From: Leptotrichiaceae bacterium
GTDB lineage: Bacteria > Fusobacteriota > Fusobacteriia > Fusobacteriales > Leptotrichiaceae
DNA length: 64,000 nt
Reading direction: 5' to 3'
NCBI GenBank assembly: GCA_018060185.1
Contig: JAGOWQ010000003.1
Coordinates: 1-64,000, forward strand
The position numbers were made by a program, and so were the translations under genes. The notes beneath the pieces were generated by a model that was not told the origin of the DNA, searched no databases, and saw only the letters and a program-made list of their open reading frames with translations. Below are positions 16,836-27,247 of the stretch, piece by piece. Positions within the stretch are counted from its first letter, which is position 1. Each line of letters opens with the position of its first letter.

Positions 16836-18935
16836 CTAGAATGTCTGTCCAAAACTAAAGTAGAATTTTCCTCCTGTTTTCTTCTCTCCTTTAGTTACAG
16901 GATCCATTGGCCATCCATAATCAAATCTTAATGGTCCTATAGGAGTATTTAATCTTAATCCTATTCCGTATCCTTTTTTAAGATCTTTAAATTTAGAAGA
17001 CGATGCTCTATCAGGTTTATAGATTGTTCGTCCTGTCAACGGTGATGTTGTTGAAGATTGCCATGCATTACCAATATCAAAGAACGCAACAAACTGTAAA
17101 TCCTTATTTATCTGTGTTCTATTTTCTATAGTAGCATGGAATTTATCAAATCCATCAAAATCTCCAGCTTCGTAACCTCTTATAGACTCTGCTCCTCCAA
17201 CGCTATATCTTAAAGCATCTGGTGTCCCACTTCCTGTTTTTCCCCAAACAGTTCTATAAGCCATCGTATTTTTATCCCCAAAAAAAGTTGGATGATAAGC
17301 TCTTAAATCAATTTCAAATTGATTATAATCTTTTCCATTTTCACCATTTACATTATATCTCGAATATAATTTTCCTGTTTCATAACTCAATGTAGTATAT
17401 AAACCTTTAGTAGGATTATTTGGGTTATTTCTACTATCATATACTAATGAAGGAGAAAATGCCAATAAATTATATTTGTCTCCTAATACACTACCTGAAT
17501 AAAATTCTTTATAGTTGTCAAATCTTAAAGCACCTCTTACATATATATTACTATTTAATCCTTTTCCTATTGTCCATCTAGTACCTATTCTACGTACTTT
17601 TTCAATCTCACTTATTCCAGCATCATCGTCTACTGTCTGCCTCCAATAAATAGCCCCACCACCTTGAACACGTTCGGTATTTTTTATCCACGAATCGAAT
17701 AAACTTATTTCAAATGTTTTATCTCCAGAGTTAGATGCCTCAACATTTAGTGATGCTTCTTGACCTTTTCCTAAGAAATTAGCATCTGATAATTTAATAC
17801 CTCCTACTAATCCAACTTCTGTTCCATATGAAATACTCCCATTTATTGTAGCAGTAGGTCTTTCCTCAACCATAAATTCAACATTTCTAGCATTTGGATC
17901 AGTTTCACTTCCTGTTAATACTGGATTAATAGACGTAAATATACCTGTTCTATATAGCTCTTTTATTGTATTTTCTACATTTTTAGTTTGAAATATTTCA
18001 CCAGGTTTTACTTCTTGAACTCTTTCAAAAATATAAGGCTGAGTTCTTAAGTTTGCCATTTTCTCGCTTTTTCTTTCATTATCTTTTTTTGTAATTACTT
18101 TTTTAAATGTTACTGAACTAACCACACCTTCTGTTAGGCCTATTTCTATATTTCCATCAGGGCTAACATTTATACTTTCGATTCTTGCCAATGAATAACC
18201 TAATTTAGTATAGTGATTTAATATTCCATTACTATTAGGGTTTAATAAATTTCCATTTAAAATTTCACCTGTTTTAAGACCAGATGCATTTACTAGTTCT
18301 TCTTGAGTAAATAGTGTATTTCCTATTACTTTAACATTAGCTATTTTAGGATTTTCTTTAACTAAATAAACTACTGATATTGTATTATCCGTTTTTCTGT
18401 CCACTCTAGGTTCAACATTAGAAAAATATCCTGTAGAAAATATTTTTTGTGCTCCATCAATAGCTTCTTGTGGAACAAAATTTTCTCCCGTTTTCACAGG
18501 TAATGAACTTAATAATTCATTTTTATCTAATGTCTCAATTCCTTCTATATCAACATTAGATATTATATAATCAGTTCTTTTTGTTAACTCTTCTGAAGCT
18601 GCCTCTTGTCTAGCTATATCTAGTGCGTTTGCCCTTTCATCAACTTCTATTTCAAAATTTACAATATCTCCTTCTACTTTAGGATAAACATTTACATTTG
18701 AAATATAATTAAGCCTTTTTATAGCTAAATAAATATCGCTTAAATCCTTATTTGTATATTTATCCCCTGTTCTAATAGGTAATTTTGATAAAAGTAAATC
18801 CTCAGGTATTTGACTTAAATGTGTAAATTTAATTTCTCCTACCCTTAAATTTTCTCCTTGTGCTAAAACTAATCCATTTACACCTAAAAATAACACTGCT
18901 GTTAATATTAAAGCTTGAATTTTACGTTTTTTCAT
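16836..18935 (-). CDS. bamA: Outer-membrane protein assembly factor BamA
   Basis: 699 residues with a cleavable signal peptide (about 1-25, ending LVLAQ). Four POTRA-like repeats are seen at roughly 28-100, 110-190, 195-270 and 272-375, one fewer than in E. coli. The C-terminal half is a 16-stranded barrel with the conserved loop-6 motif IRGY in GGAESIRGYEAGDFDG, and it ends in Phe (YFSFGQTF). It inserts beta-barrel proteins, such as the autotransporter here, into the outer membrane. tamB lies 15 bases upstream, so the two are co-transcribed in the order tamB-bamA. Confidence 0.95.
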   Translation of the reverse strand: MKKRKIQALILTAVLFLGVNGLVLAQGENLRVGEIKFTHLSQIPEDLLLSKLPIRTGDKYTNKDLSDIYLAIKRLNYISNVNVYPKVEGDIVNFEIEVDERANALDIARQEAASEELTKRTDYIISNVDIEGIETLDKNELLSSLPVKTGENFVPQEAIDGAQKIFSTGYFSNVEPRVDRKTDNTISVVYLVKENPKIANVKVIGNTLFTQEELVNASGLKTGEILNGNLLNPNSNGILNHYTKLGYSLARIESINVSPDGNIEIGLTEGVVSSVTFKKVITKKDNERKSEKMANLRTQPYIFERVQEVKPGEIFQTKNVENTIKELYRTGIFTSINPVLTGSETDPNARNVEFMVEERPTATINGSISYGTEVGLVGGIKLSDANFLGKGQEASLNVEASNSGDKTFEISLFDSWIKNTERVQGGGAIYWRQTVDDDAGISEIEKVRRIGTRWTIGKGLNSNIYVRGALRFDNYKEFYSGSVLGDKYNLLAFSPSLVYDSRNNPNNPTKGLYTTLSYETGKLYSRYNVNGENGKDYNQFEIDLRAYHPTFFGDKNTMAYRTVWGKTGSGTPDALRYSVGGAESIRGYEAGDFDGFDKFHATIENRTQINKDLQFVAFFDIGNAWQSSTTSPLTGRTIYKPDRASSSKFKDLKKGYGIGLRLNTPIGPLRFDYGWPMDPVTKGEKKTGGKFYFSFGQTF

Positions 18936-18950
18936 TATTTCCTCCTAATT

Positions 18951-21900
18951 TTATTTAGTTAAAGTTTGTAGTTTTCTTTTTCGGAATATTTTTTTCATTA
19001 AATCATTAAAGCTATCTGCCCTTGAAGAAAAATCAATTCCTATGTAATAATTTTGCTGATTTAAAGTAGTCTCATTTTCCCTTATTTGCACAGTTTCTCC
19101 ACCAACTTTTACACCAAATCCTTCAACTATATCATAATTTAACCATACATTATATCCTACAGGGGCTGAATTTACCGTTGAATCCGAACTTTTATTAGCT
19201 TGAATTGGTACTTTTACTGCTAAATTCCAAAATAATTTATCTTTATACAAATTATCTTGTATTGCTATTGTTGTTGCTCCTTGATAATTTCCAACACTTC
19301 TATTTTCAAAATCTGTATTTATTGATATATTTGTTAAACCAAATGTTTCTCCAATTTTACCAGTTACTGAAGAAAAAATCAACTCATTTAATGTAGCATC
19401 TACTAAAGTCCCTAAAATTGCTGCATTTGTACTTCCTGTTGTATTTTCTTCTTTCGTTGTATCTTCATTATTTGTAGTCGCACTTGATGTATTAAATGCT
19501 AATAAAGATAAAATTTGATCTTTAGACATCCCTGAAGATGATTTTAACGAAATATTAGGATTATCTAAATACCCATTCATTCCAATTTCAATCCTTTCAC
19601 CTTTTATTGTAGTAGATGCTTCAAATAGAACAAAAGGATTAACAGATGATAAAGTTTCATTTTCATTGGTAAACCTTATTTCTGCATTATCTAAATTAAA
19701 TTTATTCCCATTTAATACGAAGTTTCCACTCTTAATAGAGTAATTACCTAAAATACTCATTTCGCCATCTTCATATAAAATCCTACTTTCTCCTAAAACT
19801 TGACCTCTTATATTTTTAGCTAAACTTACACTAGAAATATTTATTTTTAAATTTTTATTAGTTTGAATATTAACATCTACTGTGTATTGTCTAAGAATTT
19901 TATCAATTACTTCTTCTACAAATCCTTCAACAATTGTTTTTTCCTGATTTATTCTTTGCTGTTCAGCAGCAGATACATTGCTAGTATTTCCGGATATATC
20001 AGGGATTGCCCTTATTTCACCAGAATTAACATTTAATGTCCCAAATAAATTGTTTTCAGTAAATAATAAATCTCCTGTTAAAGCAAAATCAATATCACCA
20101 CCATATCTCAATCCAACATTATTTAAAGTTGCATTTACTTCAAATTTACCTAGTTCTAAACGTTTTGTTTCCATAAAGTTTTCTGGTATAGCAGGGACAT
20201 CTAGATCTCCATCAATACTAAAACTTCCCCCATTATATCCTCCGTCCAACCTATTTATTTTCAATTTTCTATCTAAAACACTTATATCTGCATTTATATT
20301 ATTTACATCTGTTATACCGTCTTTTGTTATATAAAAGAAATTGTCTAATAAAACCTTCCCTTTAGTTTCATTACTTGTAAATAATATATCTATATTAGCT
20401 ACTCCTCTTGCTTCTTTTACATCTTTATTTAATCCTAAAAACTTCAAATTAAAATCTTTAGCTAAAATAGACATATCATAATTTAACGGAGAGTATACTA
20501 TAAATCCACTAACTAATAAAGGATTTTCTTCGTATTCTAGATAAAATTGACCGATATTTAATTCTTTGTTATTTGCTTGAATATCTATATCTAAATTATC
20601 CACAGGAAATCCACTTAAAATAAGTTTATCAGATCTAATTTTTAAATCTGTAAAAAAATTATCCTGATTTCCTTTTAATATGAAGTTTAAATTTATATCA
20701 CCACTATATCCTTTGTCTTTAAGATCTTGAACTGAATCTAATGCAAATTGTTGATTTTCTAATTTATAGTCTATATCTATATTTTCCAAATCAAAATTCA
20801 TACTAGTTTTAAAAAATTCTTCTCTATTATCTCCGAGTATGGTCAACTCTTTTATATCAAAATTTCCATACTTGAATAATTTATCTACATTTCCGTCAGT
20901 ATACTCTATTTGAGTCACTATATAAGGCAGTGTATATCCTTTATAACTCATATTTCCTAAAACTATTTCCCCTAATAAATCAAAACTATTCAAATCTCCT
21001 TTTAAATTTAATTTAGATAATGTTCCAAAAGTTAAATCTTTAAAATCTAACAACTTTGGTATATCTCTTTCATTTAAATTTAAATTTATATCAGCAAGAC
21101 CTGTTTTTAAATCATAAGTTCCAAATAAACTGTTTTCTCTCAATGAAAAATTCTGAAAATCTAAAACGCTATTTTTAATATCTACAGTTCCTTTAGTTTC
21201 TCCTATAAATCTTGAATTTATTAATGTCGAAGAAGGAGATAGTACAATACTTCCATTTAGGTCATCTAGAGTTCCACTCACATTCATTTCTAACTTGTCA
21301 ACAATTACATTTGTTTCAGGTTTTATTGTATTATATATAATATAATTTTTTAAATTTGAATTTATAGACATATTTCCTGTTTTTAAGTTATATTTTCCAT
21401 TGGCTAATAATTTATCATTATGTACGTTTATTATGTTTAAAATACTATTTTTTATTTCTATTAACGCCTCTGTATTACTTAACCTTTGATACCCAAGCCA
21501 AAGTTCATTCATTTTAGCATTTACATCTAAGTTTAAACTTAGTAAATCACTTATTTTTCCCTTAGCATAGAGGTCTTCATATTCAACTATAAATTGACCG
21601 TAAGGGCTATAAATTTCATAGTCTCCAGAAAAATTTGTTCCACTTCCTTTTAAATTAGCAGTCAATGTTACAGGAAGATGAGCACTATCAAGTCCTTTCA
21701 AGTCATTTCCTGTATGTCTCAAGAGCTTTGCCACATCAAAAGTTGAATTTCTCGAAGTCGTTACTGTATAGTTATGATTCATATCACTTTTTGTAATACC
21801 CCTAGCCCTTATATATTGCCCTCCTACGTCAACTAATGCATCTACATTATAATTCCCATCATTTATAATTACTTTAGCATCTATAGCACCTAACAAATCA

Positions 21901-23531
21901 ACATTTGTTAATTTAAGTTTAGCATTTATATTTCCTGATTCTAGTATATTTTTACTTTTTAAATTCATAACTAGATTACTTATGTGTGGATTTATGATAT
22001 AAGTTTGCCCGCTATAAGTTACATTCATGTTTTGCTTTCCTTGAACATTAATTATGACTTTTTGATTTTGAATATCCACTGAATAATTTCCATCTATTTC
22101 TTTAGAATAAAATCTACTATTTATTAAATTGCTACTATTTATTTCAAGATTTCCTGTTATTGTTTTTATATTATGATCTGAACCTCTGTTTAAAAGTGTG
22201 TAATCTCCTTTTCCATTTTTATTTTTAATATCATAAGAAAACTCTTTCAATGAAACATCTTTTTTTACTCTAAAGCCAGATATACTTTCATCAAAATTAA
22301 AAATTGTATTGTTTAATGTTAATATTTGTTCTTTAGATATTTTCATATTTGTTTTTATATTTCTAAAATTATAGCCTCCAATATATACATTTGGAGAAGA
22401 AAAATTCCCATCTAATGTTGTCTCTTCTTTCTTTTGATCTATGTCTACATTTAAATTTCCTGTAATATTCCCCTCAGCTTTAACATTAAATTCTTTTATT
22501 ATTTTGTATTTTGATATTTCATAATAAGGAAGATTTTCTGTTACTAATTTTAAATTTAATTTTGAAGTTTTAGGATAATAATTTAAATTTAAATTCACTT
22601 TTCCATCTTGTATTTTAGTGTTTCCATTAACATTGATTTTATCTTCTTTCAAATCTATAGTAGCATCTATATTTTCTATATCACCATCAAAATCAGAATA
22701 TTTTATCTTCCCATTTTTTACTGTTAAATACCCTTTAACTGTAGTTTCTTTTTTATTATTTTTATCATCTAATGAAAGATTTCCATTTAAAATTCCTGAT
22801 TTTGATTTTATTATTTCTAATGGAACATATTGCCCTAATTCTTCTGTTATATTTATATTTTCAAAATTAAAACCTACAAAAAAGTTTTTTCTATCTACTG
22901 TACTATTTTTTTTAAAATCAAACATTGAATATATTGACTGTATAGTGTCCACTATACTTCCAACTTTTACTCCAATCCCTTCACTTTCTGACTTTCCTTT
23001 AGCTTCTAAAATGAATCCTCTGGATTTAGAATATTCTAAATACCCATTTACTTTTTCCATTGTTTTATTTATTTTATTTTCATAACTTACATCACTATAA
23101 TTTAATTTTGCATTGTGAATATAAAGTCTTCCTATCCTACTTGTTCTATCTAAAGGTTGTTTTTTTTTATCTGAAGGTTTTATAACATTAAATATATTAA
23201 AATCATTATTTTCTCTTCTTTCTAAATTTACAATAGCATCATAAACATCTATTCTAAGTAATCTTGAAGGCATTAATAAATTTAAACTGGCTATAGTATT
23301 TTTAGCGTCTATTGCGATGTTATCATCCATATCTTTTAATTTAAAATTTTCTATTTTAAGTTTATTAAATTTTTCTAATTTAATATCAGAAAATTCAACA
23401 TTTAATCCACTACTATTTAATATTTTTTCTAAATTTTTAGCAAAATTATTTGTAGATATGTATACTTTAACTAAAAAAATAGAAACTAAAATTATAAAAA
23501 ATACTATTAATGATTTTTTTAAATACCTCAT
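18951..23531 (-). CDS. tamB: Translocation and assembly module protein TamB
   Basis: 1526 residues, similar to other TamB proteins. A single N-terminal membrane anchor (residues 9-25) is followed by a very long region of short amphipathic beta strands, expected to form a periplasm-spanning groove. The last 350 residues carry the TamB (DUF490) domain, with NKNLKINISSVSLAKNIRGQ and the GMSKDQILSLLAFN block. TamB works in outer-membrane assembly and lipid transport between the membranes, usually beside a BamA-family partner. Here that neighbour is bamA itself, and no tamA is visible. The ATG follows an ACGGAGG site. Confidence 0.92.
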   Translation of the reverse strand: MRYLKKSLIVFFIILVSIFLVKVYISTNNFAKNLEKILNSSGLNVEFSDIKLEKFNKLKIENFKLKDMDDNIAIDAKNTIASLNLLMPSRLLRIDVYDAIVNLERRENNDFNIFNVIKPSDKKKQPLDRTSRIGRLYIHNAKLNYSDVSYENKINKTMEKVNGYLEYSKSRGFILEAKGKSESEGIGVKVGSIVDTIQSIYSMFDFKKNSTVDRKNFFVGFNFENINITEELGQYVPLEIIKSKSGILNGNLSLDDKNNKKETTVKGYLTVKNGKIKYSDFDGDIENIDATIDLKEDKINVNGNTKIQDGKVNLNLNYYPKTSKLNLKLVTENLPYYEISKYKIIKEFNVKAEGNITGNLNVDIDQKKEETTLDGNFSSPNVYIGGYNFRNIKTNMKISKEQILTLNNTIFNFDESISGFRVKKDVSLKEFSYDIKNKNGKGDYTLLNRGSDHNIKTITGNLEINSSNLINSRFYSKEIDGNYSVDIQNQKVIINVQGKQNMNVTYSGQTYIINPHISNLVMNLKSKNILESGNINAKLKLTNVDLLGAIDAKVIINDGNYNVDALVDVGGQYIRARGITKSDMNHNYTVTTSRNSTFDVAKLLRHTGNDLKGLDSAHLPVTLTANLKGSGTNFSGDYEIYSPYGQFIVEYEDLYAKGKISDLLSLNLDVNAKMNELWLGYQRLSNTEALIEIKNSILNIINVHNDKLLANGKYNLKTGNMSINSNLKNYIIYNTIKPETNVIVDKLEMNVSGTLDDLNGSIVLSPSSTLINSRFIGETKGTVDIKNSVLDFQNFSLRENSLFGTYDLKTGLADINLNLNERDIPKLLDFKDLTFGTLSKLNLKGDLNSFDLLGEIVLGNMSYKGYTLPYIVTQIEYTDGNVDKLFKYGNFDIKELTILGDNREEFFKTSMNFDLENIDIDYKLENQQFALDSVQDLKDKGYSGDINLNFILKGNQDNFFTDLKIRSDKLILSGFPVDNLDIDIQANNKELNIGQFYLEYEENPLLVSGFIVYSPLNYDMSILAKDFNLKFLGLNKDVKEARGVANIDILFTSNETKGKVLLDNFFYITKDGITDVNNINADISVLDRKLKINRLDGGYNGGSFSIDGDLDVPAIPENFMETKRLELGKFEVNATLNNVGLRYGGDIDFALTGDLLFTENNLFGTLNVNSGEIRAIPDISGNTSNVSAAEQQRINQEKTIVEGFVEEVIDKILRQYTVDVNIQTNKNLKINISSVSLAKNIRGQVLGESRILYEDGEMSILGNYSIKSGNFVLNGNKFNLDNAEIRFTNENETLSSVNPFVLFEASTTIKGERIEIGMNGYLDNPNISLKSSSGMSKDQILSLLAFNTSSATTNNEDTTKEENTTGSTNAAILGTLVDATLNELIFSSVTGKIGETFGLTNISINTDFENRSVGNYQGATTIAIQDNLYKDKLFWNLAVKVPIQANKSSDSTVNSAPVGYNVWLNYDIVEGFGVKVGGETVQIRENETTLNQQNYYIGIDFSSRADSFNDLMKKIFRKRKLQTLTK

Positions 23532-23568
23532 CTTAATATACCTCCGTTTCTGTTAATTTTTAATTAAT

Positions 23569-24411
23569 TTAATCAAAATTAATTTCTAATAAATCTATTA
23601 TTCTCCTCAAATCTTCATAATCATAAAAGTCTATTTCTATTTTACCTTGATTTTTAATATTTCCTTTTATGTTAACACGACTCTCAAAAAAATCTATTAA
23701 TTTTTGTTCTAAAAAATTTTTTTCATATTTATCTTCATCAGTTTCAGTATTACTATCTATCATAATTTCATTTTTATTTTTATTTTTTACTTGATTATTT
23801 GATTTTCCATTATATTTTTTTACAAGATTTTCTACTTCTCTCACAGAATATTTTTTGTTTATTATTTTTTCTGACAATTCTTCAATTGTTTTTTCATCTG
23901 TAATCGAAAGAATAGCTCTAGCATGACCATAGGATAAAACCCCTTCTTTTACCATATTTTTTACTTTATCTGGAAGTTTTAAAAGCCTTATCTTGTTTGA
24001 GATAGCAGATCTTGTTTTTCCAAGCTTTGATGCTAAATTTTCTTGAGTGTATCCGTATACTTCCATGAGCATTACATAAGAATTTGCCTCTTCTATTGGA
24101 TTTAAGTTTTCTCTTTGAATATTTTCAAGAATTGAATATTCATAACTCTTATTATCTCCTGCGCTTATAACTATGCATTGTATTTTTTCCATCTTAAGAA
24201 ATGAAAAAGCTCTAAAACGCCTTTCTCCTGCTATTATTTCATATTTACCTTTATTTACACCTTTTTCTAATTTCCTAACGACTATAGGTTGAATTAATCC
24301 GTTATTTTTTATGGATTCTTTTAGTTCCTCCATTTTTTTATTATCAAAATGTTTCCTAGGTTGATTAACATTTTTTATTATATTTTTTAATTCAATATTT
24401 AAAAGTTTCAT
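23569..24411 (-). CDS. ParB/Noc-family CTP-binding DNA clamp protein
   Basis: 280 residues. The ParB N-terminal domain starts almost at residue 1, with NVNQPRKHF, then GERRFRAF and ENIQRENLNPIEEANSY, the CTP-binding motifs of the family. A helix-turn-helix follows (about 125-170, YTQENLASKLGKTRSAISNKIRLL). A basic linker and a C-terminal dimerisation region end the protein. ParB proteins load at parS near the origin and slide as clamps to organise the chromosome. The usual N-terminal leader that stimulates ParA (LGRGL-type) is absent and no parA lies nearby. Its place straight after mnmG-rsmG is that of noc in Bacillus, so a nucleoid-occlusion-like role is possible. Confidence 0.88.
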   Translation of the reverse strand: MKLLNIELKNIIKNVNQPRKHFDNKKMEELKESIKNNGLIQPIVVRKLEKGVNKGKYEIIAGERRFRAFSFLKMEKIQCIVISAGDNKSYEYSILENIQRENLNPIEEANSYVMLMEVYGYTQENLASKLGKTRSAISNKIRLLKLPDKVKNMVKEGVLSYGHARAILSITDEKTIEELSEKIINKKYSVREVENLVKKYNGKSNNQVKNKNKNEIMIDSNTETDEDKYEKNFLEQKLIDFFESRVNIKGNIKNQGKIEIDFYDYEDLRRIIDLLEINFD

Positions 24412-24480
24412 GTTTATTTCCTTTCAATATATGAAATTTTTTATTTAATAAACTTTTTATTTTTTTCATAAAAAATATTA

Positions 24481-25203
24481 TTATAAAGGTTTTTTAGAGG
24501 GAATCCCTACTTTTCTAGGATATTTTTCATTAGTTTTCTCATTTTTAACTATTTCTAGTATAATTCTTTCGTCTCTACATTTTGGAAGAAGAAATTTATG
24601 TATTTCTTTTATTTGTGATTCTAGTATTTTAAGTGCATTACAAGACTCGTCAACTTCATTAATATTTAATTTTTGAGATAAAAATCTTCCTCCCACTTTT
24701 ATAAAAGGAATCATATACTCAATAATTATTCTCAAATTTGCAACTCCCCTGCAAAGAGCTACATCAAAGTGTTCTCTTTTTTCTTTTATTAAATCTTCTG
24801 CTCTTTCAAAGCTTGTCTTAACATTTGTCAATTCTAAATTTTCTATTATTTCATTTATAAAATCTATTTTTTTCCTTACAGAATCTACTAATAAAAATTC
24901 TTTTTCAGGATATAATATCCCAAGTACAAGGCCAGGAAATCCAGCTCCTGTTCCCACATCTATAAAAGTTTTTTCTTCATTTTTTATTATCTTTGACAGA
25001 AAAAGTGAGTCAATAAAATGTTTTTCAATCATTTCTTTTTTATCTCTTATCGCTGTTAAATTTACTACTTTATTTTTTTCATGGAGTAACTCTAAATAAG
25101 TCATCATTTTTTCAAGTGTTTCAAACTCTACAATGATTCCACTTTTATTCAGCAAATCTTGAAAATATTGTTTTAATTTTTCATCTATTTCTACATTTAT
25201 CAC
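24481..25203 (-). CDS. rsmG: 16S rRNA (guanine-527-N7)-methyltransferase
   Basis: 240 residues, standard length. The SAM-binding motif reads DVGTGAGFPGLVLGILYP, and LVDSVRKKIDFINEII follows it, as in other RsmG/GidB proteins. It methylates G527 of 16S rRNA; loss in other bacteria gives low-level streptomycin resistance. The start is a GTG that overlaps the mnmG stop by one base (TAGTG), a clear sign of translational coupling. The parB/noc-type gene follows after about 70 bases. Confidence 0.95.
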   Translation of the reverse strand: MINVEIDEKLKQYFQDLLNKSGIIVEFETLEKMMTYLELLHEKNKVVNLTAIRDKKEMIEKHFIDSLFLSKIIKNEEKTFIDVGTGAGFPGLVLGILYPEKEFLLVDSVRKKIDFINEIIENLELTNVKTSFERAEDLIKEKREHFDVALCRGVANLRIIIEYMIPFIKVGGRFLSQKLNINEVDESCNALKILESQIKEIHKFLLPKCRDERIILEIVKNEKTNEKYPRKVGIPSKKPL

Positions 25204-27089
25204 TAATTTAGCACTCCTTCTAAATACATTAATAACACTGATACATCCGCTGGAGTTACTCCTGATACTCTTGAAGCTTGTCCCACATTGTATGGTTTTT
25301 TTTCTTTTAATCTTTGCTTTGCTTCCCTAGTTATACCTTTCATATTATCATAATCAAAATTTTTAGGTATTTTTTTATCTTCAAGTTTTTTTTGTTTTTC
25401 TAATATTTGAAGAGATTTAGCAATATATCCTTCATATTTTACTTGTACTTCTATTTGATATTCAGTTTCTTCTTCAAAAGATAAGTTAGGAACATTTTCT
25501 ATTATTTCTGATATATATTTTATATCTTTATAGGTAACTTTAGGTCTTCTTAATACCTCTTTCAAAGTAGTTCCACTTTTTAGTTGCTCTCCATATTTTT
25601 CAAGTATTTCTATAAGTCTTTTATTACTTGAACCTAATTTAATGTTTTCAAGTTTTTCTATAATTTCTAATACATCTTTCTTTTTCTTTTCTATTTTATC
25701 ATAATATTTTTTTTCTAAAAGACCTATTTTATATCCTTGTTCTGATAGCCTAATATCTGCATTATCTTCTCTTAAAATTAGTCTATATTCAGACCTTGCT
25801 GTAAACATTCTATATGGCTCAAATAATTCTTTATTTATAAGGTCATCTATCATCGTTCCTATATATGAATTTTCTCTGGTTAATATTAAAGCCTCTTCTC
25901 CTTTAATTTTTAGAGCTGCATTTATACCTGCTACAATACCTTGGGCTGCTGCTTCTTCATATCCACTTGTACCATTTATTTGCCCTGCTAGATATAAATT
26001 TTCTATTCTTCTAGTTTCTAAGGTATAATCCAACTCACTAGGATCTATAATATCATATTCAACAGCATATCCGTATCTCATTATATGTGCGTTTTCAAGT
26101 CCTTCTATTGTATTTATTATTTTTTGTTGATATTCTGCTGGATAACTTGTTGAAAGGCCACTTATATAAACTTCTGATGTATCAAACCCTTCTGGTTCTA
26201 AAAAGAGATGGTGGCTATCTTTTTCATTAAATTTCACAACTTTATCTTCTATAGAAGGACAATATCTTGGTCCTGTACTTTCTATAATTCCATTATACAT
26301 TGGTGATTTATCCAAATTTTCCAAAATTATTTTATGAGATTCTAAATTTGTCCTTGTTAAATAGCAAGAAAGTTGCGGTTTTGATGTAATTTCCTCATCT
26401 TTAGTTTTCATAGAAAACTTAAGAGGTACATTTGTTTCTCCAGGTTGTTCTTCTAACTTTGTAAAATCAAGTGTTCTTATATCTATTCTAGGAGATGTTC
26501 CCGTTTTAAATTTCCCCATTTTAAATCCTAGTTCTTTTAGAGAAAGAGGTAGTTCTTCACTGGATAATTCACCCATTCTTCCCCCTTTTATTATTTTATC
26601 CCCTACATACATAAGACCGCTCATAAATGTCCCAGTCGCTATAATTACAGCTTTAGAATAGAAAGTCATCCCTGTTTTAGTATATATCCCTTTAGCAACA
26701 TTATTTTCTGCTATTATTTCTGTAACAATATCTTGAATAATATCCAGATTTTCTTGATTTTCCAGTGTTTTTTTCATTTCTCTAGCATATATTTTCCTAT
26801 CAGATTGTGCTCTGAGTGATCTTACTGCTGGTCCCTTTTTAGTATTTAATACTCTCATCTGAACAAAACTTTTGTCCATGTTTCTTCCCATTTCTCCACC
26901 AAGTGCATCAACTTCTTTTACTAAATGGCTTTTTGCAGGACCTCCTACTGATGGATTACATGACATTACACCTATATTATCAAGAGTTATTGTAAAAATA
27001 GCCGTTTTTAGCCCCAATCTTGCTGAAGACAATGCTGCTTCTATTCCAGCGTGACCTGCTCCAACTACAATAACATCATAATTTTTCAT
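25203..27089 (-). CDS. mnmG: tRNA uridine-5-carboxymethylaminomethyl modification enzyme MnmG
   Basis: 628 residues, full length. The FAD-binding N-terminus [19 protein letters not shown] and the family block [24 protein letters not shown] are intact. The C-terminal helical part contains the GASRVSG-like stretch ([19 protein letters not shown]). With MnmE it modifies the wobble uridine of several tRNAs. mnmE is not in the window. It leads the mnmG-rsmG-parB unit from a good promoter at 27154-27182. Confidence 0.96.
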   Translation of the reverse strand: MKNYDVIVVGAGHAGIEAALSSARLGLKTAIFTITLDNIGVMSCNPSVGGPAKSHLVKEVDALGGEMGRNMDKSFVQMRVLNTKKGPAVRSLRAQSDRKIYAREMKKTLENQENLDIIQDIVTEIIAENNVAKGIYTKTGMTFYSKAVIIATGTFMSGLMYVGDKIIKGGRMGELSSEELPLSLKELGFKMGKFKTGTSPRIDIRTLDFTKLEEQPGETNVPLKFSMKTKDEEITSKPQLSCYLTRTNLESHKIILENLDKSPMYNGIIESTGPRYCPSIEDKVVKFNEKDSHHLFLEPEGFDTSEVYISGLSTSYPAEYQQKIINTIEGLENAHIMRYGYAVEYDIIDPSELDYTLETRRIENLYLAGQINGTSGYEEAAAQGIVAGINAALKIKGEEALILTRENSYIGTMIDDLINKELFEPYRMFTARSEYRLILREDNADIRLSEQGYKIGLLEKKYYDKIEKKKKDVLEIIEKLENIKLGSSNKRLIEILEKYGEQLKSGTTLKEVLRRPKVTYKDIKYISEIIENVPNLSFEEETEYQIEVQVKYEGYIAKSLQILEKQKKLEDKKIPKNFDYDNMKGITREAKQRLKEKKPYNVGQASRVSGVTPADVSVLLMYLEGVLN

Positions 27090-27153
27090 TTATTTTTTTC
27101 TCCATTCTATATATTTCTACATATTTCTTTATAATTCACATTATTTTCTCTAT

Positions 27154-27182
27154 ATTATAACTTAATATGAATTTTTTTACAA
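27154..27182 (-). promoter_or_regulatory. Promoter of the mnmG-rsmG-parB unit
   Basis: On the minus strand TTGTAA (27182-27177) and a perfect TATAAT (27159-27154) are spaced by 17 bases, about 65 bases before the mnmG ATG. Confidence 0.65.
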
Positions 27183-27247
27183 TTAGATTTTTCAGTGTTT
27201 TATTCGCTTTTATATAGAAATTCATAACTTTTTAAATATATTATTAA

